Part shown: positions 6,929 to 14,329 of the stretch, in pieces | Numbering within the stretch: the first letter of the stretch is position 1 | Layout of the letters: every line of letters begins with the position of its first letter | From: a virus | DNA length: 21,632 nt | IMG/VR virus record: IMGVR_UViG_3300031753_000198 | Location: 1 to 21,632 of that record | Strand: one strand, 5' to 3' | The notes under the pieces: generated by a model | Database searches by the model: none | Seen by the model: the letters and a program-made list of their open reading frames with translations, nothing else | What the model was told of the DNA's origin: nothing | Program-made: the position numbers and the translations under genes

Positions 6929-7149
6929 TTCGCTGGCTCCAATGTCGGCTGATGATCCGGCTTTTCTACTACTGTCGGTCCTGGCTTTGGTACCTCGCCC
7001 TTTTCGTACTTCGCCGCGAATACGCGGAGTTCAGCGGCTGCGTCCTGGCATCCTCGGCATGCTTTGGATTTGTTGACGGTCAACTCCTGGTAGTTGGCGC
7101 AGACTCGCTCTATACGGGCGGCGATTTGACGTAAGCGGGTGGGGGTCAC
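6925..7149 (-). CDS. Small helical protein, unknown
   Basis: 74 residues. Start GTG 7149 overlaps the stop of the 35-codon gene (GTGA); the end overlaps the next ATG. The body is one or two helices (LRQIAARIERVCANY; DAAAELRVFAAKYEKG) with three cysteines, including CRGC, and a Pro-rich tail. It resembles many small accessory phage proteins with no known function. Confidence 0.58.
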   Translation of the reverse strand: MTPTRLRQIAARIERVCANYQELTVNKSKACRGCQDAAAELRVFAAKYEKGEVPKPGPTVVEKPDHQPTLEPAK

Positions 7150-7253
7150 GATTTGAAGTCCACAAAGTCGTCTTTGGGTTTGGGCTCAACAGCGGGAAGC
7201 GGGTCGGCAGGGGTCGAAGGCTTCCGGCCTGGGGTGTGCGCGGTGGCGTTCAT
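7146..7253 (-). CDS. 35-residue microprotein made almost wholly of element sequence
   Basis: ATG 7253 overlaps the upstream stop (ATGA) and TGA 7146 overlaps the downstream GTG start (GTGA), so the tiny frame exactly fills the gap between two genes. Residues 3-25 are encoded by the 70-bp element copy at 7178-7247 read antisense. The product is Pro/Lys/Asp-rich (LPAVEPKPKDDFVDFKS at the end) and probably unfolded. It may be a real short protein, a translation relay between neighbours, or a gene mostly replaced by the element. Confidence 0.5.
   Translation of the reverse strand: MNATAHTPGRKPSTPADPLPAVEPKPKDDFVDFKS
7178..7247 (+). repeat. Dispersed element copy, long (70 bp) form
   Basis: GTTTGGGCTCAAC at the left and GCGCGGTGGC at the right, perfect versions of both end motifs. 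GGAAGC (7195-7200) and GCTTCC (7220-7225) can pair to a hairpin inside it. Confidence 0.9.
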
Positions 7254-7393
7254 GACAAGTTCCCATTCCGCATTGTTGGTTCGTGTCGGCTCGCCAGGAC
7301 ATTGTAAGGATGGAGCCGAACCCCGAACATGGGCAGCGTCATGGGGTAGTAATCCATTCGACCGCTCCAGGAATGCAATCTTGCCAAACTCAT
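7250..7393 (-). CDS. 47-residue small protein, unknown
   Basis: ATG 7393 overlaps the stop of the zinc-finger gene (ATGA) and the TGA overlaps the next ATG. A longer frame exists upstream but runs into the zinc-finger gene. The sequence is aromatic- and Met-rich (DYYPMTLPMFGVRLHPYNV) without a clear helix pattern. Real status rests on the two exact overlaps. Confidence 0.5.
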   Translation of the reverse strand: MSLARLHSWSGRMDYYPMTLPMFGVRLHPYNVLASRHEPTMRNGNLS

Positions 7394-7623
7394 GCGCGCG
7401 CCTCTTCCGCCTTGATAGCGGCCCACTCTTCCCGTACCCACTTCTTTACGAACGCTTGAATCTTTCGCAACGACAGTGCGCCGGTCTTGTGAAATTCCTT
7501 GCGGCAGTTGTCGCCGCAGAACTTCGGCTCGATGGTGGATTTCTTGGATTCGCTACGCTTGAACCGTTTTAAGCAGTTCTGGCACTCATAGCGCCCGTCT
7601 GCGAGTCTTTTGGCTGTTACCAT
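7390..7623 (-). CDS. Small zinc-finger protein (FCS/MYM-like)
   Basis: 77 residues from ATG 7623. CQNCLKRFKRS and FCGDNCRKEFHKTG give two Cys pairs plus His, a treble-clef/FCS-like pattern seen in small nucleic-acid- or protein-binding phage proteins. A helical, Lys/Arg/Glu-rich C-terminus follows (KIQAFVKKWVREEWAAIKAEE). It lies 36 bp after the helicase-methyltransferase stop and its own stop overlaps the next ATG. Binding partner unknown. Confidence 0.7.
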   Translation of the reverse strand: MVTAKRLADGRYECQNCLKRFKRSESKKSTIEPKFCGDNCRKEFHKTGALSLRKIQAFVKKWVREEWAAIKAEEARA

Positions 7624-7659
7624 TGGTCGTCAAATGGCCTTCTCGATGGCCGTAGACGA

Positions 7660-10590
7660 TCATAGACCTACTCCCCCGCGTCTGTCAATACCCTTAACCG
7701 GATTTTCAGTCTTCGCTGGTACTTTCTCGCCCGTTTCGATAGGTGGGAGCGCTGGTATTTCGTCCTCGTCTTCGGGCTGCAAGTATTCCGACATATCGAA
7801 CAACGTCGGCGCGTTCAACTTCTGCTCTGCCAGTTTCACGTATGCGGTTCCATCGAAGTGATAGCGCGGGTTCAGTTCGATGCTGATGGATTTTCTCTTC
7901 AGCGGTACCGCGCAATAAGCTACTGTGTGCAAGCCGCCGAATGGATCTAAAACCGTCTCCCCTTCCTGGGAGCACTGGCGGATGACCCGGTTCGCTAGAT
8001 CGAACTGCATCGGGCAGAGGTGCATCTCTCTTCCCTTCGCCGATTGCGCCCCGTTCAGTGTCCGCATTCTCGTGATATCGGTCCAGACGTCGGGATGCCA
8101 GGACTGCGGGGGAAGGAGCATAAACTTGACGGGCAAGATTTTCCGGCGCTCCAATTCTTCCGCGATGCGCACATGGTTTTCGTAGTCGTACACAGTTGTG
8201 ATGGAGTAATGCCGGTATTCCTTGTACATCGCGTGATGGGCGAGTCCTGCGAGTTCTTCTCCCGTCATCAGGCGATCCGGCTTCAATGGCGGGAGTTTGT
8301 GTTTCTTCAGGTCGGCGTAAAACTGCTCTTTCTCTTCGGCGGTCGGCAAGCGATTTCCCGAGCTGCGCTCAAAGCCATGCGCGTCCAACTGCCAACGGGC
8401 CCGGGAGTAGCCGGTCTGCTCTTCCCAGTCTTTCCCTTCCGACGTTGGAATGATGCTCTGGTTTCGATTGTCCTTGTCGTAGGGCGCGATTTCTCCCGTC
8501 TCGCCGTCGATGCAAAGGGACTTGTGTTTGACGACTGGTTCATCGGCGTAGGCGTTGGTCGTATCGGTCGGGGGCTTCCGAAAGATGAGCAAGTATTCCG
8601 GCATCCCCACGCCCATCTTGGTGCCGTCTTTACATTGCTCGGTCCAGCCTAATCGGTACGTCTGGTTGTTCTCTCGCACTACGTCGGTGACGATGGTTTT
8701 CATTCCCATGTAGGCGAATCCGTGGCGCTCGAAATGATCTGCGGTTTTTGAATGGAAACGATACACGGTCTGGAAGCCGAGGCCTGTGATTCCGCCTGGT
8801 ACGATCCGGTCCTTGACGTGGATCGCGCACACGCGGCCCGGTTTTAGTACCTTCAGCAGCCGCGGCGTGAGAAAATCCATCTGCGCGAAAAAGTGCTCGT
8901 TGCCGTCCGTATGGCCGAAATCGTTGTACGACGGCGTGTATTCGTACTGCGTGCTGAACGGTATCGAGGTAAGCACGAGGTCTACACTGTTCGGCACCAT
9001 CGTTTCCAGTTCTTCCACGCTGTCGTTATTGATGAGCCGCGCTGTCTCTGTTGCGACTTCGGCGCGCTCGATTCCCATCGCGCGGGCGAGTACGCTTTGA
9101 ATGGCCGCCTGGGATAAGCCGTACTCGCGGATGATCTCGCTCATGCGCGCCGATTGCTGATTGTGGCGCTCCCACTTTTGCATGAGGCTCTCCAGAATCA
9201 GCCGCTCCGACTCCGCATAGATCAGGTGAATTCGCACCGTCTTGGTCTGAAGGTAGCGCCGGATTCTGTGAATCGCTTGGATGAAGTCGCGGAACTTGAA
9301 CCCGATCCCCACGAAGATTGCATCCGCACAGTGCCTCTGCCAGTTCACGCCGGCTCCGAGCATTACAGGCTTGCCGGCGATGTATTGAATCTCCCCGTTA
9401 GCGAATCGAGCAACCGCATCCGCGATTTCTTCGTCGCCTCCGACTTTTCCGCGGAGTCCTCCGTACACGCTGACCACTTCCGGTACCGCCTTTTCGATGG
9501 CGTGGCGTTCGGCTTCCAAATCGTGCCAGAGGATGAAATGCTTGTCGGGCTCGGCATCGAGGATCTCGCGCATCTTCTCGATTCGTTCGGGCAGGGTATC
9601 GCGCTTTTCTCGAGCCGCTTCCGAAACACCGTGGGACGCCTCGCGGAACATTCTTCCTTGCCCGTCCTTTTCTTCGTGCGCCGTCGAGTGATCTACCTTC
9701 ACTTCGTGCTTGATGACTTCCAGCGGAGGAATGGCGTAGCCTTCATCCGAGAAACCAAGGTCTGAAGGGGTATATAAAAACAATCCCCAGGTGGAGCACC
9801 AAAACCAGAATTCTTTAACCTTGTGCGGATGCAAGGTAAGTTTATCGGCGTGTACCGAGTCGCGTTTGAAAAACCGCGTCTTCGCCTGGCTCACGTCCAT
9901 GATCCCCAAGAATGCCGCGTAGGCGAGTAGTTCTATGTACTCGTTAGGGTCCGGTGTTGCCGTCGCCACGAAGCGATAGGGCACGGCTTCAAACAGCCGC
10001 ATGAATTCGCGGAAAGTTTTCGTACCGCCGAAGGATGACAGTATGCTTGCTTCGTCCAGGCTGGCAACTACAAACTTCTGCGGGTCGAGTTTCCCGTCGC
10101 GCACGGTCTCGTAGTTGGTGAGGTAGATTCCGGTCTCGTCCGCTTCTTCGATACGCCGAATGAACTTGAGCGGGATACCGACTCTCTCCGCGTCGATGGC
10201 GAATTCCTGCTGTACGCCAAGTGGCGCCACGATCAGGGCTCGGCCGTTCTGGCCTTTCTTTGCCAGTGCTCGCAAGATGAGCCACAGTATCAAGAGCTGC
10301 TGGACCGTCTTGCCCAGTCCGAAGGATTCAAACAGCGCGCGCCGGCCGCCGCGGGCTCCCCAGATGATTCCTGCCGCCTGGTGGGGTTTTAATTCAAAGC
10401 CGCTCGGGAAACTCATCTGTAAGTCGGCGGGTTCGATGGGGATGCCGAGCTCTTGCGGGAGGTTGTATTTCGCTCTGAGGAATTCGCGGTACGCTTCGAT
10501 GGAGTAATCCCCATCCGCCCTTTCTTGCGCCAGTGGACATCCGGCCTTGTGGCCGCGGTGGACCCTACAGGATGGGCAATTCTCTACCAT
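7660..10590 (-). CDS. Fused SNF2/DEAD-like helicase and DNA adenine/cytosine-N4 methyltransferase
   Basis: 976 residues from ATG 10590, which has AAGGAG at good spacing; an upstream ATG at 10665 lies inside the previous gene. The N-terminus has a possible zinc knuckle (CPSCRVHRGHKAGC). Helicase motifs: Walker A FGLGKT (90-95), DEAS box (189-192), TAT (210-212), motif VI QAIHRIRR (438-445). Methyltransferase motifs: catalytic loop TSIPFS (541-546) in place of the usual (S/D/N)PP(Y/F), then DPFGGLHT (882-889) and SIELNPRY (903-910) for S-adenosylmethionine binding. The order catalytic loop, then SAM site, is that of beta-class amino-methyltransferases. Likely role: ATP-driven movement on DNA coupled to base methylation, protecting phage DNA from host restriction; target base and site unknown. 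No separate nuclease domain is seen. Confidence 0.9.
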   Translation of the reverse strand: MVENCPSCRVHRGHKAGCPLAQERADGDYSIEAYREFLRAKYNLPQELGIPIEPADLQMSFPSGFELKPHQAAGIIWGARGGRRALFESFGLGKTVQQLLILWLILRALAKKGQNGRALIVAPLGVQQEFAIDAERVGIPLKFIRRIEEADETGIYLTNYETVRDGKLDPQKFVVASLDEASILSSFGGTKTFREFMRLFEAVPYRFVATATPDPNEYIELLAYAAFLGIMDVSQAKTRFFKRDSVHADKLTLHPHKVKEFWFWCSTWGLFLYTPSDLGFSDEGYAIPPLEVIKHEVKVDHSTAHEEKDGQGRMFREASHGVSEAAREKRDTLPERIEKMREILDAEPDKHFILWHDLEAERHAIEKAVPEVVSVYGGLRGKVGGDEEIADAVARFANGEIQYIAGKPVMLGAGVNWQRHCADAIFVGIGFKFRDFIQAIHRIRRYLQTKTVRIHLIYAESERLILESLMQKWERHNQQSARMSEIIREYGLSQAAIQSVLARAMGIERAEVATETARLINNDSVEELETMVPNSVDLVLTSIPFSTQYEYTPSYNDFGHTDGNEHFFAQMDFLTPRLLKVLKPGRVCAIHVKDRIVPGGITGLGFQTVYRFHSKTADHFERHGFAYMGMKTIVTDVVRENNQTYRLGWTEQCKDGTKMGVGMPEYLLIFRKPPTDTTNAYADEPVVKHKSLCIDGETGEIAPYDKDNRNQSIIPTSEGKDWEEQTGYSRARWQLDAHGFERSSGNRLPTAEEKEQFYADLKKHKLPPLKPDRLMTGEELAGLAHHAMYKEYRHYSITTVYDYENHVRIAEELERRKILPVKFMLLPPQSWHPDVWTDITRMRTLNGAQSAKGREMHLCPMQFDLANRVIRQCSQEGETVLDPFGGLHTVAYCAVPLKRKSISIELNPRYHFDGTAYVKLAEQKLNAPTLFDMSEYLQPEDEDEIPALPPIETGEKVPAKTENPVKGIDRRGGVGL
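10556..10590. repeat. 35-bp gene-start repeat, copy 1 (MVENCPSC)
   Basis: First 35 bp of the helicase-methyltransferase gene; the same sequence with four mismatches begins the small gene just upstream (10735-10769). Both encode MVENCPSC(R/K)VHR. Confidence 0.9.
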
Positions 10591-10769
10591 TCGATATCTC
10601 CTTCTGGATTGTCGGGAGCGTTCAGACAGAGTCCTCGGTGTGCTGGTTCGCCGCATTTCGGACATTTACCGCGCAATGCCGGTTCTGAACCTGCGGGAAC
10701 AGATGAGCCCAAACTATCTTGATTTTCCTCTGATCGATGGACTTTACAGGAGGGGCAATTCTCTACCAT
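10584..10769 (-). CDS. Small zinc-ribbon protein sharing its start with the helicase
   Basis: 61 residues, ATG 10769 just after the previous stop (TAAATG) with GGAG upstream. CPSC at residues 5-8 and CPKCGEPAHRGLC at about 36-48 make a likely zinc ribbon. The first 12 residues are nearly the same as those of the following helicase-methyltransferase. Immediately after them lies the sense element copy 10665-10714, encoding LGSSVPAGSEPALRG. The stop (TAG 10584-10586) overlaps the start region of the helicase, so translation is probably coupled. Perhaps a partial duplicate of the helicase 5' end later joined to another zinc module. Confidence 0.7.
   Translation of the reverse strand: MVENCPSCKVHRSEENQDSLGSSVPAGSEPALRGKCPKCGEPAHRGLCLNAPDNPEGDIEW
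10665..10714 (-). repeat. Dispersed element copy in small zinc-ribbon gene
   Basis: 50 bp, minus orientation, sense to the gene. Ends GTTTGGGCTCA and GCGCGGTAAA. Closest relative in the window is 6513-6562. Confidence 0.88.
10735..10769. repeat. 35-bp gene-start repeat, copy 2
   Basis: See 10556-10590; spacing between copies is 179 bp. The repeat breaks off where the dispersed element region begins. Confidence 0.9.
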
Positions 10770-11021
10770 TTACTTTTTCTCCGTGTTTGAATTCGGGCTA
10801 TCGAGTGATTCCTTGTGGGCGCTCCGCTCGTTGGCTATCAGTGCTTTCTCGGTTTCCCAGTCCATTATTCCCATTGTGAGCAACCATGCCGGAGCGGTTT
10901 TGAAGTCGGGCCGGTTTTCGATCTCCGCTATCTCGCGGTCGCAGCGGGCGAGTCCGCGGATCGGGCAGTTCGGCTCTCGCGGCGCGTCCGGTTCGGCGTG
11001 GGGATTGCAAAGGCACGTCAC
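10770..11021 (-). CDS. Small Cys-containing protein, unknown
   Basis: 83 residues from GTG 11021, overlapping the previous stop (GTGA). MTCLCNPHAEP and NCPIRGLARC hold four cysteines and one His that could bind zinc. A helix (DREIAEIENRP) and a Trp-containing segment follow. The end (SPNSNTEKK) resembles the antisense tail left by the element in the gene at 16990-17277 (LNPNTENTEK), hinting at a decayed copy near 10785-10828. Function not recognised. Confidence 0.62.
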   Translation of the reverse strand: MTCLCNPHAEPDAPREPNCPIRGLARCDREIAEIENRPDFKTAPAWLLTMGIMDWETEKALIANERSAHKESLDSPNSNTEKK

Positions 11022-11248
11022 GAAGCGCTCTCCTGATCTCCGCGCCCTGTCGGGTCCGAATCGGGTGACGTGTCGCGGCCAACAACTGGAATAAATTGAA
11101 ACTGAGGCCCACCGTAATGCAACTGCCGAGCTGCTTTATCTTGGCAGAAGTCGAGCCATCTGCGGATGACTTCCGCCGCTTCGCCGGTCGCTACTTGCTT
11201 TGATCCGTCCGCATACTCGATTTCGATTCGGGTGCAAGGTATATTCAT
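11018..11248 (-). CDS. Unknown 76-residue protein
   Basis: ATG 11248 overlaps the previous stop (ATGA) and the end overlaps the next GTG (GTGA). The N-terminal half looks like a small alpha/beta unit (TRIEIEYADGSKQVATGEAAEVIRRWL split over two elements). The C-terminal third, starting VGRDTSPDSDPTGRG, comes from the sense element copy at 11036-11085. No family recognised. Confidence 0.62.
   Translation of the reverse strand: MNIPCTRIEIEYADGSKQVATGEAAEVIRRWLDFCQDKAARQLHYGGPQFQFIPVVGRDTSPDSDPTGRGDQESAS
11036..11085 (-). repeat. Dispersed element copy, diverged left end
   Basis: 50 bp, minus orientation, sense to the gene. Left end TTGTTGG is diverged; right end GCGCGGAGAT is clear. Shares 20 of the last 25 positions with the copy at 4215-4263. 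Confidence 0.65.
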
Positions 11249-11418
11249 GCCGTCCGCTCCTTCAGCGCCTTCCTGCTGGCGTCGATGGCGTCTAGGGTGT
11301 TCAGGATCGCTTTAGCCACTGGGTCTTTCGGGGCCGGGTCGATCAACCGGAACGCTTCTTTTACGTCCTCTTTGGCTTGCATCAGATGGGCGTCGGCGTG
11401 TTTTTCTTCCCTCGTCAT
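11245..11418 (-). CDS. 57-residue helical protein between DnaB and downstream genes
   Basis: ATG 11418 overlaps the helicase stop (ATGA) and TGA overlaps the next ATG (ATGA). The protein is almost all helix and highly charged: MTREEKHADAHLMQAKED, then EAFRLIDPAPKDPVAKAI and a second amphipathic helix ending in RKALKERTA. Small helical proteins directly behind a replicative helicase can be loaders or partners, but its size is small for that and the role is unknown. Confidence 0.62.
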   Translation of the reverse strand: MTREEKHADAHLMQAKEDVKEAFRLIDPAPKDPVAKAILNTLDAIDASRKALKERTA

Positions 11419-12740
11419 TCTGTACCATCCGCTCGATTTTCAAAAGCCGTGATATGCCCTAGCCAGGTCAGTTCTATTTTCCCGGTGGGGCCATTCCGCT
11501 GCTTCCAGAGCAACAATTCCGCTAGTCCTTTCAGGTCCTCGCGCTCCCGGTGGAGCATCTCCGGGCGCCACACGAATGCTACTGCGTCGGCGTCCTGCTC
11601 GATACTCCCAGACTCCCTCAGGTCATGCAGGGCCGGCGCGCGGCGCTCTTTCAGATTATCCCGGTTCAACTGGGAGAGTAGATGGACGTTCAGGTTTTCG
11701 TCGGCGGCCAACAGTTTTAATTGCCGGGTGATCTCCGATATCTCCGCGTTGCGGTTTGCTTGCTTGCCGATGGCCTGGAGAAGTTGGAGGTAGTCGATTA
11801 CTACCATGAACACGTCCCGATCTTTGGTCCGCTTCCGGCGAACGGCGGCGCGGATCGCGCTCACTGTCGAGATTCCGTGTTCGGCGATCCAGAGGGGCCA
11901 ACTTAAAATCTGCTGGATTGCTTTCTGAATCCGCCCGCGCTCCTCCTGGTTCAGATAGCCCGCCCGGAGTTTCGCGCCATCGACCCTGGAAACTGTACAC
12001 ATCATCCGCGTGAACAGGGACGCGCGGGTCATTTCCAGTGAGAATATAAGCACTCCCAAGCCCGCCTTTGCTACGCTCATGGCGATCTGCACAGCCGCGG
12101 CGCTCTTTCCCATCGCTGGGTTGCCGGCGATCACGAAAAGTTCTCCGCGCCTGTATCCGCCCGTCATGTCTGTCAACTTGTCCCACGGTGTTTTTACGAA
12201 GGTTGCCGCCTGGTGCGGGTTTAAGAATCGGTCAATTCCGCCCGCCTGCTCAATCACTTCCTGAAGTCCCAATAGTTCCGCGGTCTGCTCCGGTTTGAAT
12301 CCGATCTTAGCGAGGGCGTCTTCTGCTAGCGCGATCAGTTCCTTTGAATCCCCTTGCGTGGACGCGCAACGGTCTATCAGGTTTTGAGACGCGAAGATAA
12401 TTTTCCGCAGCGCCGCTTTTTCGCGGATGATGTCCACGTAGGATTCGACGCTGGGCATCTCCGGGAGCCCGGTATCGAGCGAGGTCAAGTAAGCGACTCC
12501 ATCGACGGCCGCCAGTTGATGGCGGTCGTTCAGGTAACTGGCGATGGTAACGCGATCGATTTCAAGGCCTGCGGAATCCATGTCTCGCAGGGCGGTATAG
12601 ATGCGCCGGTGTTTCTCGGTACTGAAATCGTCGGCGTCAAGAAGTTGAAATACTTCGGCGTGTTGATGGTGCTGCAGGATGATCGACCCAAGCACCAGCC
12701 GCTCAGCCGGTTTATCGCAAGGCAGAGGTATCTCGTTCAA
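11415..12740 (-). CDS. dnaB: Replicative DNA helicase, DnaB family
   Basis: 441 residues if started at TTG 12740, which has AAGGAG eight bases upstream and gives the usual DnaB N-terminus (PLPCDKPAERLVLGSIIL). An in-frame ATG at 12794 would overlap the previous gene by 34 bp and adds 18 atypical residues. Residues about 10-110 form the helical N-terminal domain. The RecA-like motor has Walker A GNPAMGKS (206-213), Walker B VVIDYLQL (313-320), LLSQLNR (354-360), and DLRESGSIEQDAD (373-385), all hallmark DnaB motifs; KQRNG near 413 fits the arginine-finger region. It unwinds DNA at the replication fork as a hexamer. It lies directly behind the initiator-like gene, a common phage replication module. 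Confidence 0.95.
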   Translation of the reverse strand: MNEIPLPCDKPAERLVLGSIILQHHQHAEVFQLLDADDFSTEKHRRIYTALRDMDSAGLEIDRVTIASYLNDRHQLAAVDGVAYLTSLDTGLPEMPSVESYVDIIREKAALRKIIFASQNLIDRCASTQGDSKELIALAEDALAKIGFKPEQTAELLGLQEVIEQAGGIDRFLNPHQAATFVKTPWDKLTDMTGGYRRGELFVIAGNPAMGKSAAAVQIAMSVAKAGLGVLIFSLEMTRASLFTRMMCTVSRVDGAKLRAGYLNQEERGRIQKAIQQILSWPLWIAEHGISTVSAIRAAVRRKRTKDRDVFMVVIDYLQLLQAIGKQANRNAEISEITRQLKLLAADENLNVHLLSQLNRDNLKERRAPALHDLRESGSIEQDADAVAFVWRPEMLHREREDLKGLAELLLWKQRNGPTGKIELTWLGHITAFENRADGTE

Positions 12741-12760
12741 CTCGTCCACTCCTTTCAGAT

Positions 12761-13771
12761 TTACGCTTGTTTTTCTTTCCAGGGAGCCTGCCACGGCTTC
12801 CCCGGCGCTAGAATTTCACCGATTGGACCCGCTCGCGCCCGCTCCAGCGGCTTCCGCGTAGCTTTTTCCGACTCCGGCACGATATCCACGGGGCCGTAGC
12901 ACTGGCAATGCCGGCAAACTCCGCACGGTACAGTTATGAACTCAACCGGACGTATAGTCTTTGTGGGTTCAACTGGTTGTGTAGTTTTTGGAGTAGTTTC
13001 GGTTTCTCGTTTCTTTCGCTCTTTCGGCTGTTTCACTTCTCGAGCCGCCCGCGCCGGGGCCGCTGCGAAGTTTTCCGGTTTGGCCCAATACCGATTCGTC
13101 CGCCCGATCTTTTCCGAGCCGATGAATTGGTAGCCTTCCGCCTGGACTTTTTGAAGATCCTGTAAAATCTCGCTTCGCTTCTTGCCGGTGGCCCGCTCGA
13201 ATTCCTCTATCGTGATCTCACAGGGGATTACTACGATTTGCTTGGTTTCCTTGTCCCATCGCATCGTGCGCTCTACGACGGTTTTCACGACAAGATACAT
13301 GCCGTGATCGCAGGATGAGGGGAGATTCAGAAAGAACGTGTGAGGTACGGGGATGAAATCGGTATCGAGGTCCACTTCGCCGGTCGTTCCACAGCCGCGG
13401 CACTTGGCGATGCCGGATTGGATATTTTCGGCCCGAGCCGCTATCGAGTACTCGAATCCGCTGCCCGTGGTTGCTTTCCGCTGGCGTATCAAACCTTCCA
13501 GATAAACGCCTGGTTTGTCCGGGTCCTCTTTGCCGAGTAATGAGGATATCGCCTGTTCACATCTGCGCCGGGTCACGCCGGCCACGTTACAGAACCGGGT
13601 CCAGGTGATCTTTTCCCAACTCCGGCCGCGGCCTACGGTCTGCTGAAGGATGAGCCCAAAGCATTTATCCTCCGCGTATTCCAGATAGCGGGCGAGTCCG
13701 CGGAAGAATGATGGCCGGGTCCTAGTCCAGTTGCCGGTTATGCCGGTTGGGATTGGTTCGGATGTAGTCAC
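12761..13771 (-). CDS. Replication initiator-like protein with two winged-helix regions and a zinc motif
   Basis: 336 residues from GTG 13771 with GGGGAG seven bases upstream. Residues about 20-110 (FFRGLARYLEYAEDKCFGLI ... WTRFCNVAGVTRRRCEQAIS) look like a winged-helix DNA-binding unit, as in phage O-type or plasmid Rep proteins. A CRGCG pair follows. Residues about 145-235 (a second recognition-type helix in TIEEFERATGKKRSEILQDL) form a second one. A Lys/Thr/Pro linker and a CGVCRHCQC motif come before a basic tail. Likely binds the origin and loads the DnaB helicase encoded next; this is inferred from context and fold, not from a clear family match. First gene of the minus-strand operon, preceded by a repeat-bearing non-coding region. 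Confidence 0.65.
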   Translation of the reverse strand: MTTSEPIPTGITGNWTRTRPSFFRGLARYLEYAEDKCFGLILQQTVGRGRSWEKITWTRFCNVAGVTRRRCEQAISSLLGKEDPDKPGVYLEGLIRQRKATTGSGFEYSIAARAENIQSGIAKCRGCGTTGEVDLDTDFIPVPHTFFLNLPSSCDHGMYLVVKTVVERTMRWDKETKQIVVIPCEITIEEFERATGKKRSEILQDLQKVQAEGYQFIGSEKIGRTNRYWAKPENFAAAPARAAREVKQPKERKKRETETTPKTTQPVEPTKTIRPVEFITVPCGVCRHCQCYGPVDIVPESEKATRKPLERARAGPIGEILAPGKPWQAPWKEKQA

Positions 13772-14158
13772 TGGGCAACTCCCCAGTTTCTACTTGCTTT
13801 CGCTGATTGGTTATGATAAGGTGGCATTGTTCAGGAAGGCTCTTGCGGACATTGGGAAATGTTTAACCGCTTGGGCCTTTTTGCTTTCTAGGGTCATTTT
13901 CGGACTCACCCAACCATACACCCAGTCCTAGTGTTTCGGCAAGAACAATTTTTCTCTCGCATGCCATTCTTTAGTCTTACCTCTTAAAGACACTATAGAT
14001 ATAGTCTTATGGAAATGAACTCCAGTGGACGTGTTTTTGGAATTCCAGTGGAGGGGTATGCGAACTCGGGTTCACGGATTTTTAGGGGTTGGCGGGTCCT
14101 GTCGGCGAAGGTTACCGGGAGGATTTTAGTTGGTTGGCGGGTCCTGTCGGCTAAGGTT
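13772..14158. other. Non-coding region upstream of replication genes; candidate origin/control region
   Basis: 387 bp without a convincing gene on either strand. It holds an inverted repeat at 13987-14008, a direct repeat TCCAGTGGA at 14021-14029 and 14044-14052, and two 27-bp copies at 14087-14113 and 14132-14158. The promoter for the gene starting at 13771 must lie here; I see no consensus pair, though the TATAG-rich inverted repeat is a candidate. A 28-codon minus-strand frame (ATG near 13900) overlaps nothing and is unsupported. Confidence 0.5.
13987..14008. promoter_or_regulatory. AT-rich inverted repeat
   Basis: AAGA...CTATA-GA-TATAG-TCTT: two arms pair with a two-base bulge. Suits a repressor operator, an initiator site or a -10 region; function not determined. 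Confidence 0.45.
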
Positions 14159-14182
14159 TCAGGTTTTCGAGAGCGCGGTAGA
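14064..14182 (+). repeat. Expanded dispersed element with internal 27-bp duplication
   Basis: Left end ACTCGGGTTCAC and right end GCGCGGTAGA match the family. The interior contains two 27-bp copies (14087-14113, 14132-14158; one mismatch; 45-bp period) that include GTCGGC(G/T)AAGG, a string also found in the copy at 21311-21360. Total 119 bp. Confidence 0.6.
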
Positions 14183-14329
14183 TGTCCTGACCAGGTTCAG
14201 GAGCCGCCCGAAGCGGTTAAATAGGTCTTCTCCCTTCTCGCGGGCGCAACTGATACAAATAGGGCGTTCGTCAAACGTGTGGTAGTCGGTTTTGTCGCCA
14301 CACCAGACGCAAGGGCGCTCCGCTTTCAT
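14159..14329 (-). CDS. 56-residue zinc-ribbon protein
   Basis: ATG 14329 overlaps the stop of the upstream gene (ATGA). CVWCG (residues 7-11) and CISC (25-28) form a clear two-pair zinc ribbon, followed by a helix (EDLFNRFGRLLNLV). The end (TSTALSKT) runs into the right end of the expanded element. Last gene of the minus-strand operon that starts at 20131. Small zinc ribbons of this kind are common phage accessory proteins without assigned function. Confidence 0.7.
   Translation of the reverse strand: MKAERPCVWCGDKTDYHTFDERPICISCAREKGEDLFNRFGRLLNLVRTSTALSKT

Noticed and set aside
10591-10665. Upstream ATG 10665 for the helicase-methyltransferase
   Set aside because: The extra 25 residues lie inside the preceding zinc gene in another frame and no ribosome site precedes it; ATG 10590 has AAGGAG and the conserved MVENCPSC start.
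12925-12985. Extra element copy around GGGTTCAAC in the initiator-like gene
   Set aside because: The similarity is confined to a Pro/Thr-rich coding repeat (QPVEPTKTIRPVE) and the right end is missing.
14009-14224. Plus-strand 71-codon frame over the tandem 27-bp repeats
   Set aside because: It overlaps the zinc-ribbon gene in antisense; its repeated GWRVLSAKV is just the DNA repeat read through, and it has no ribosome binding site.
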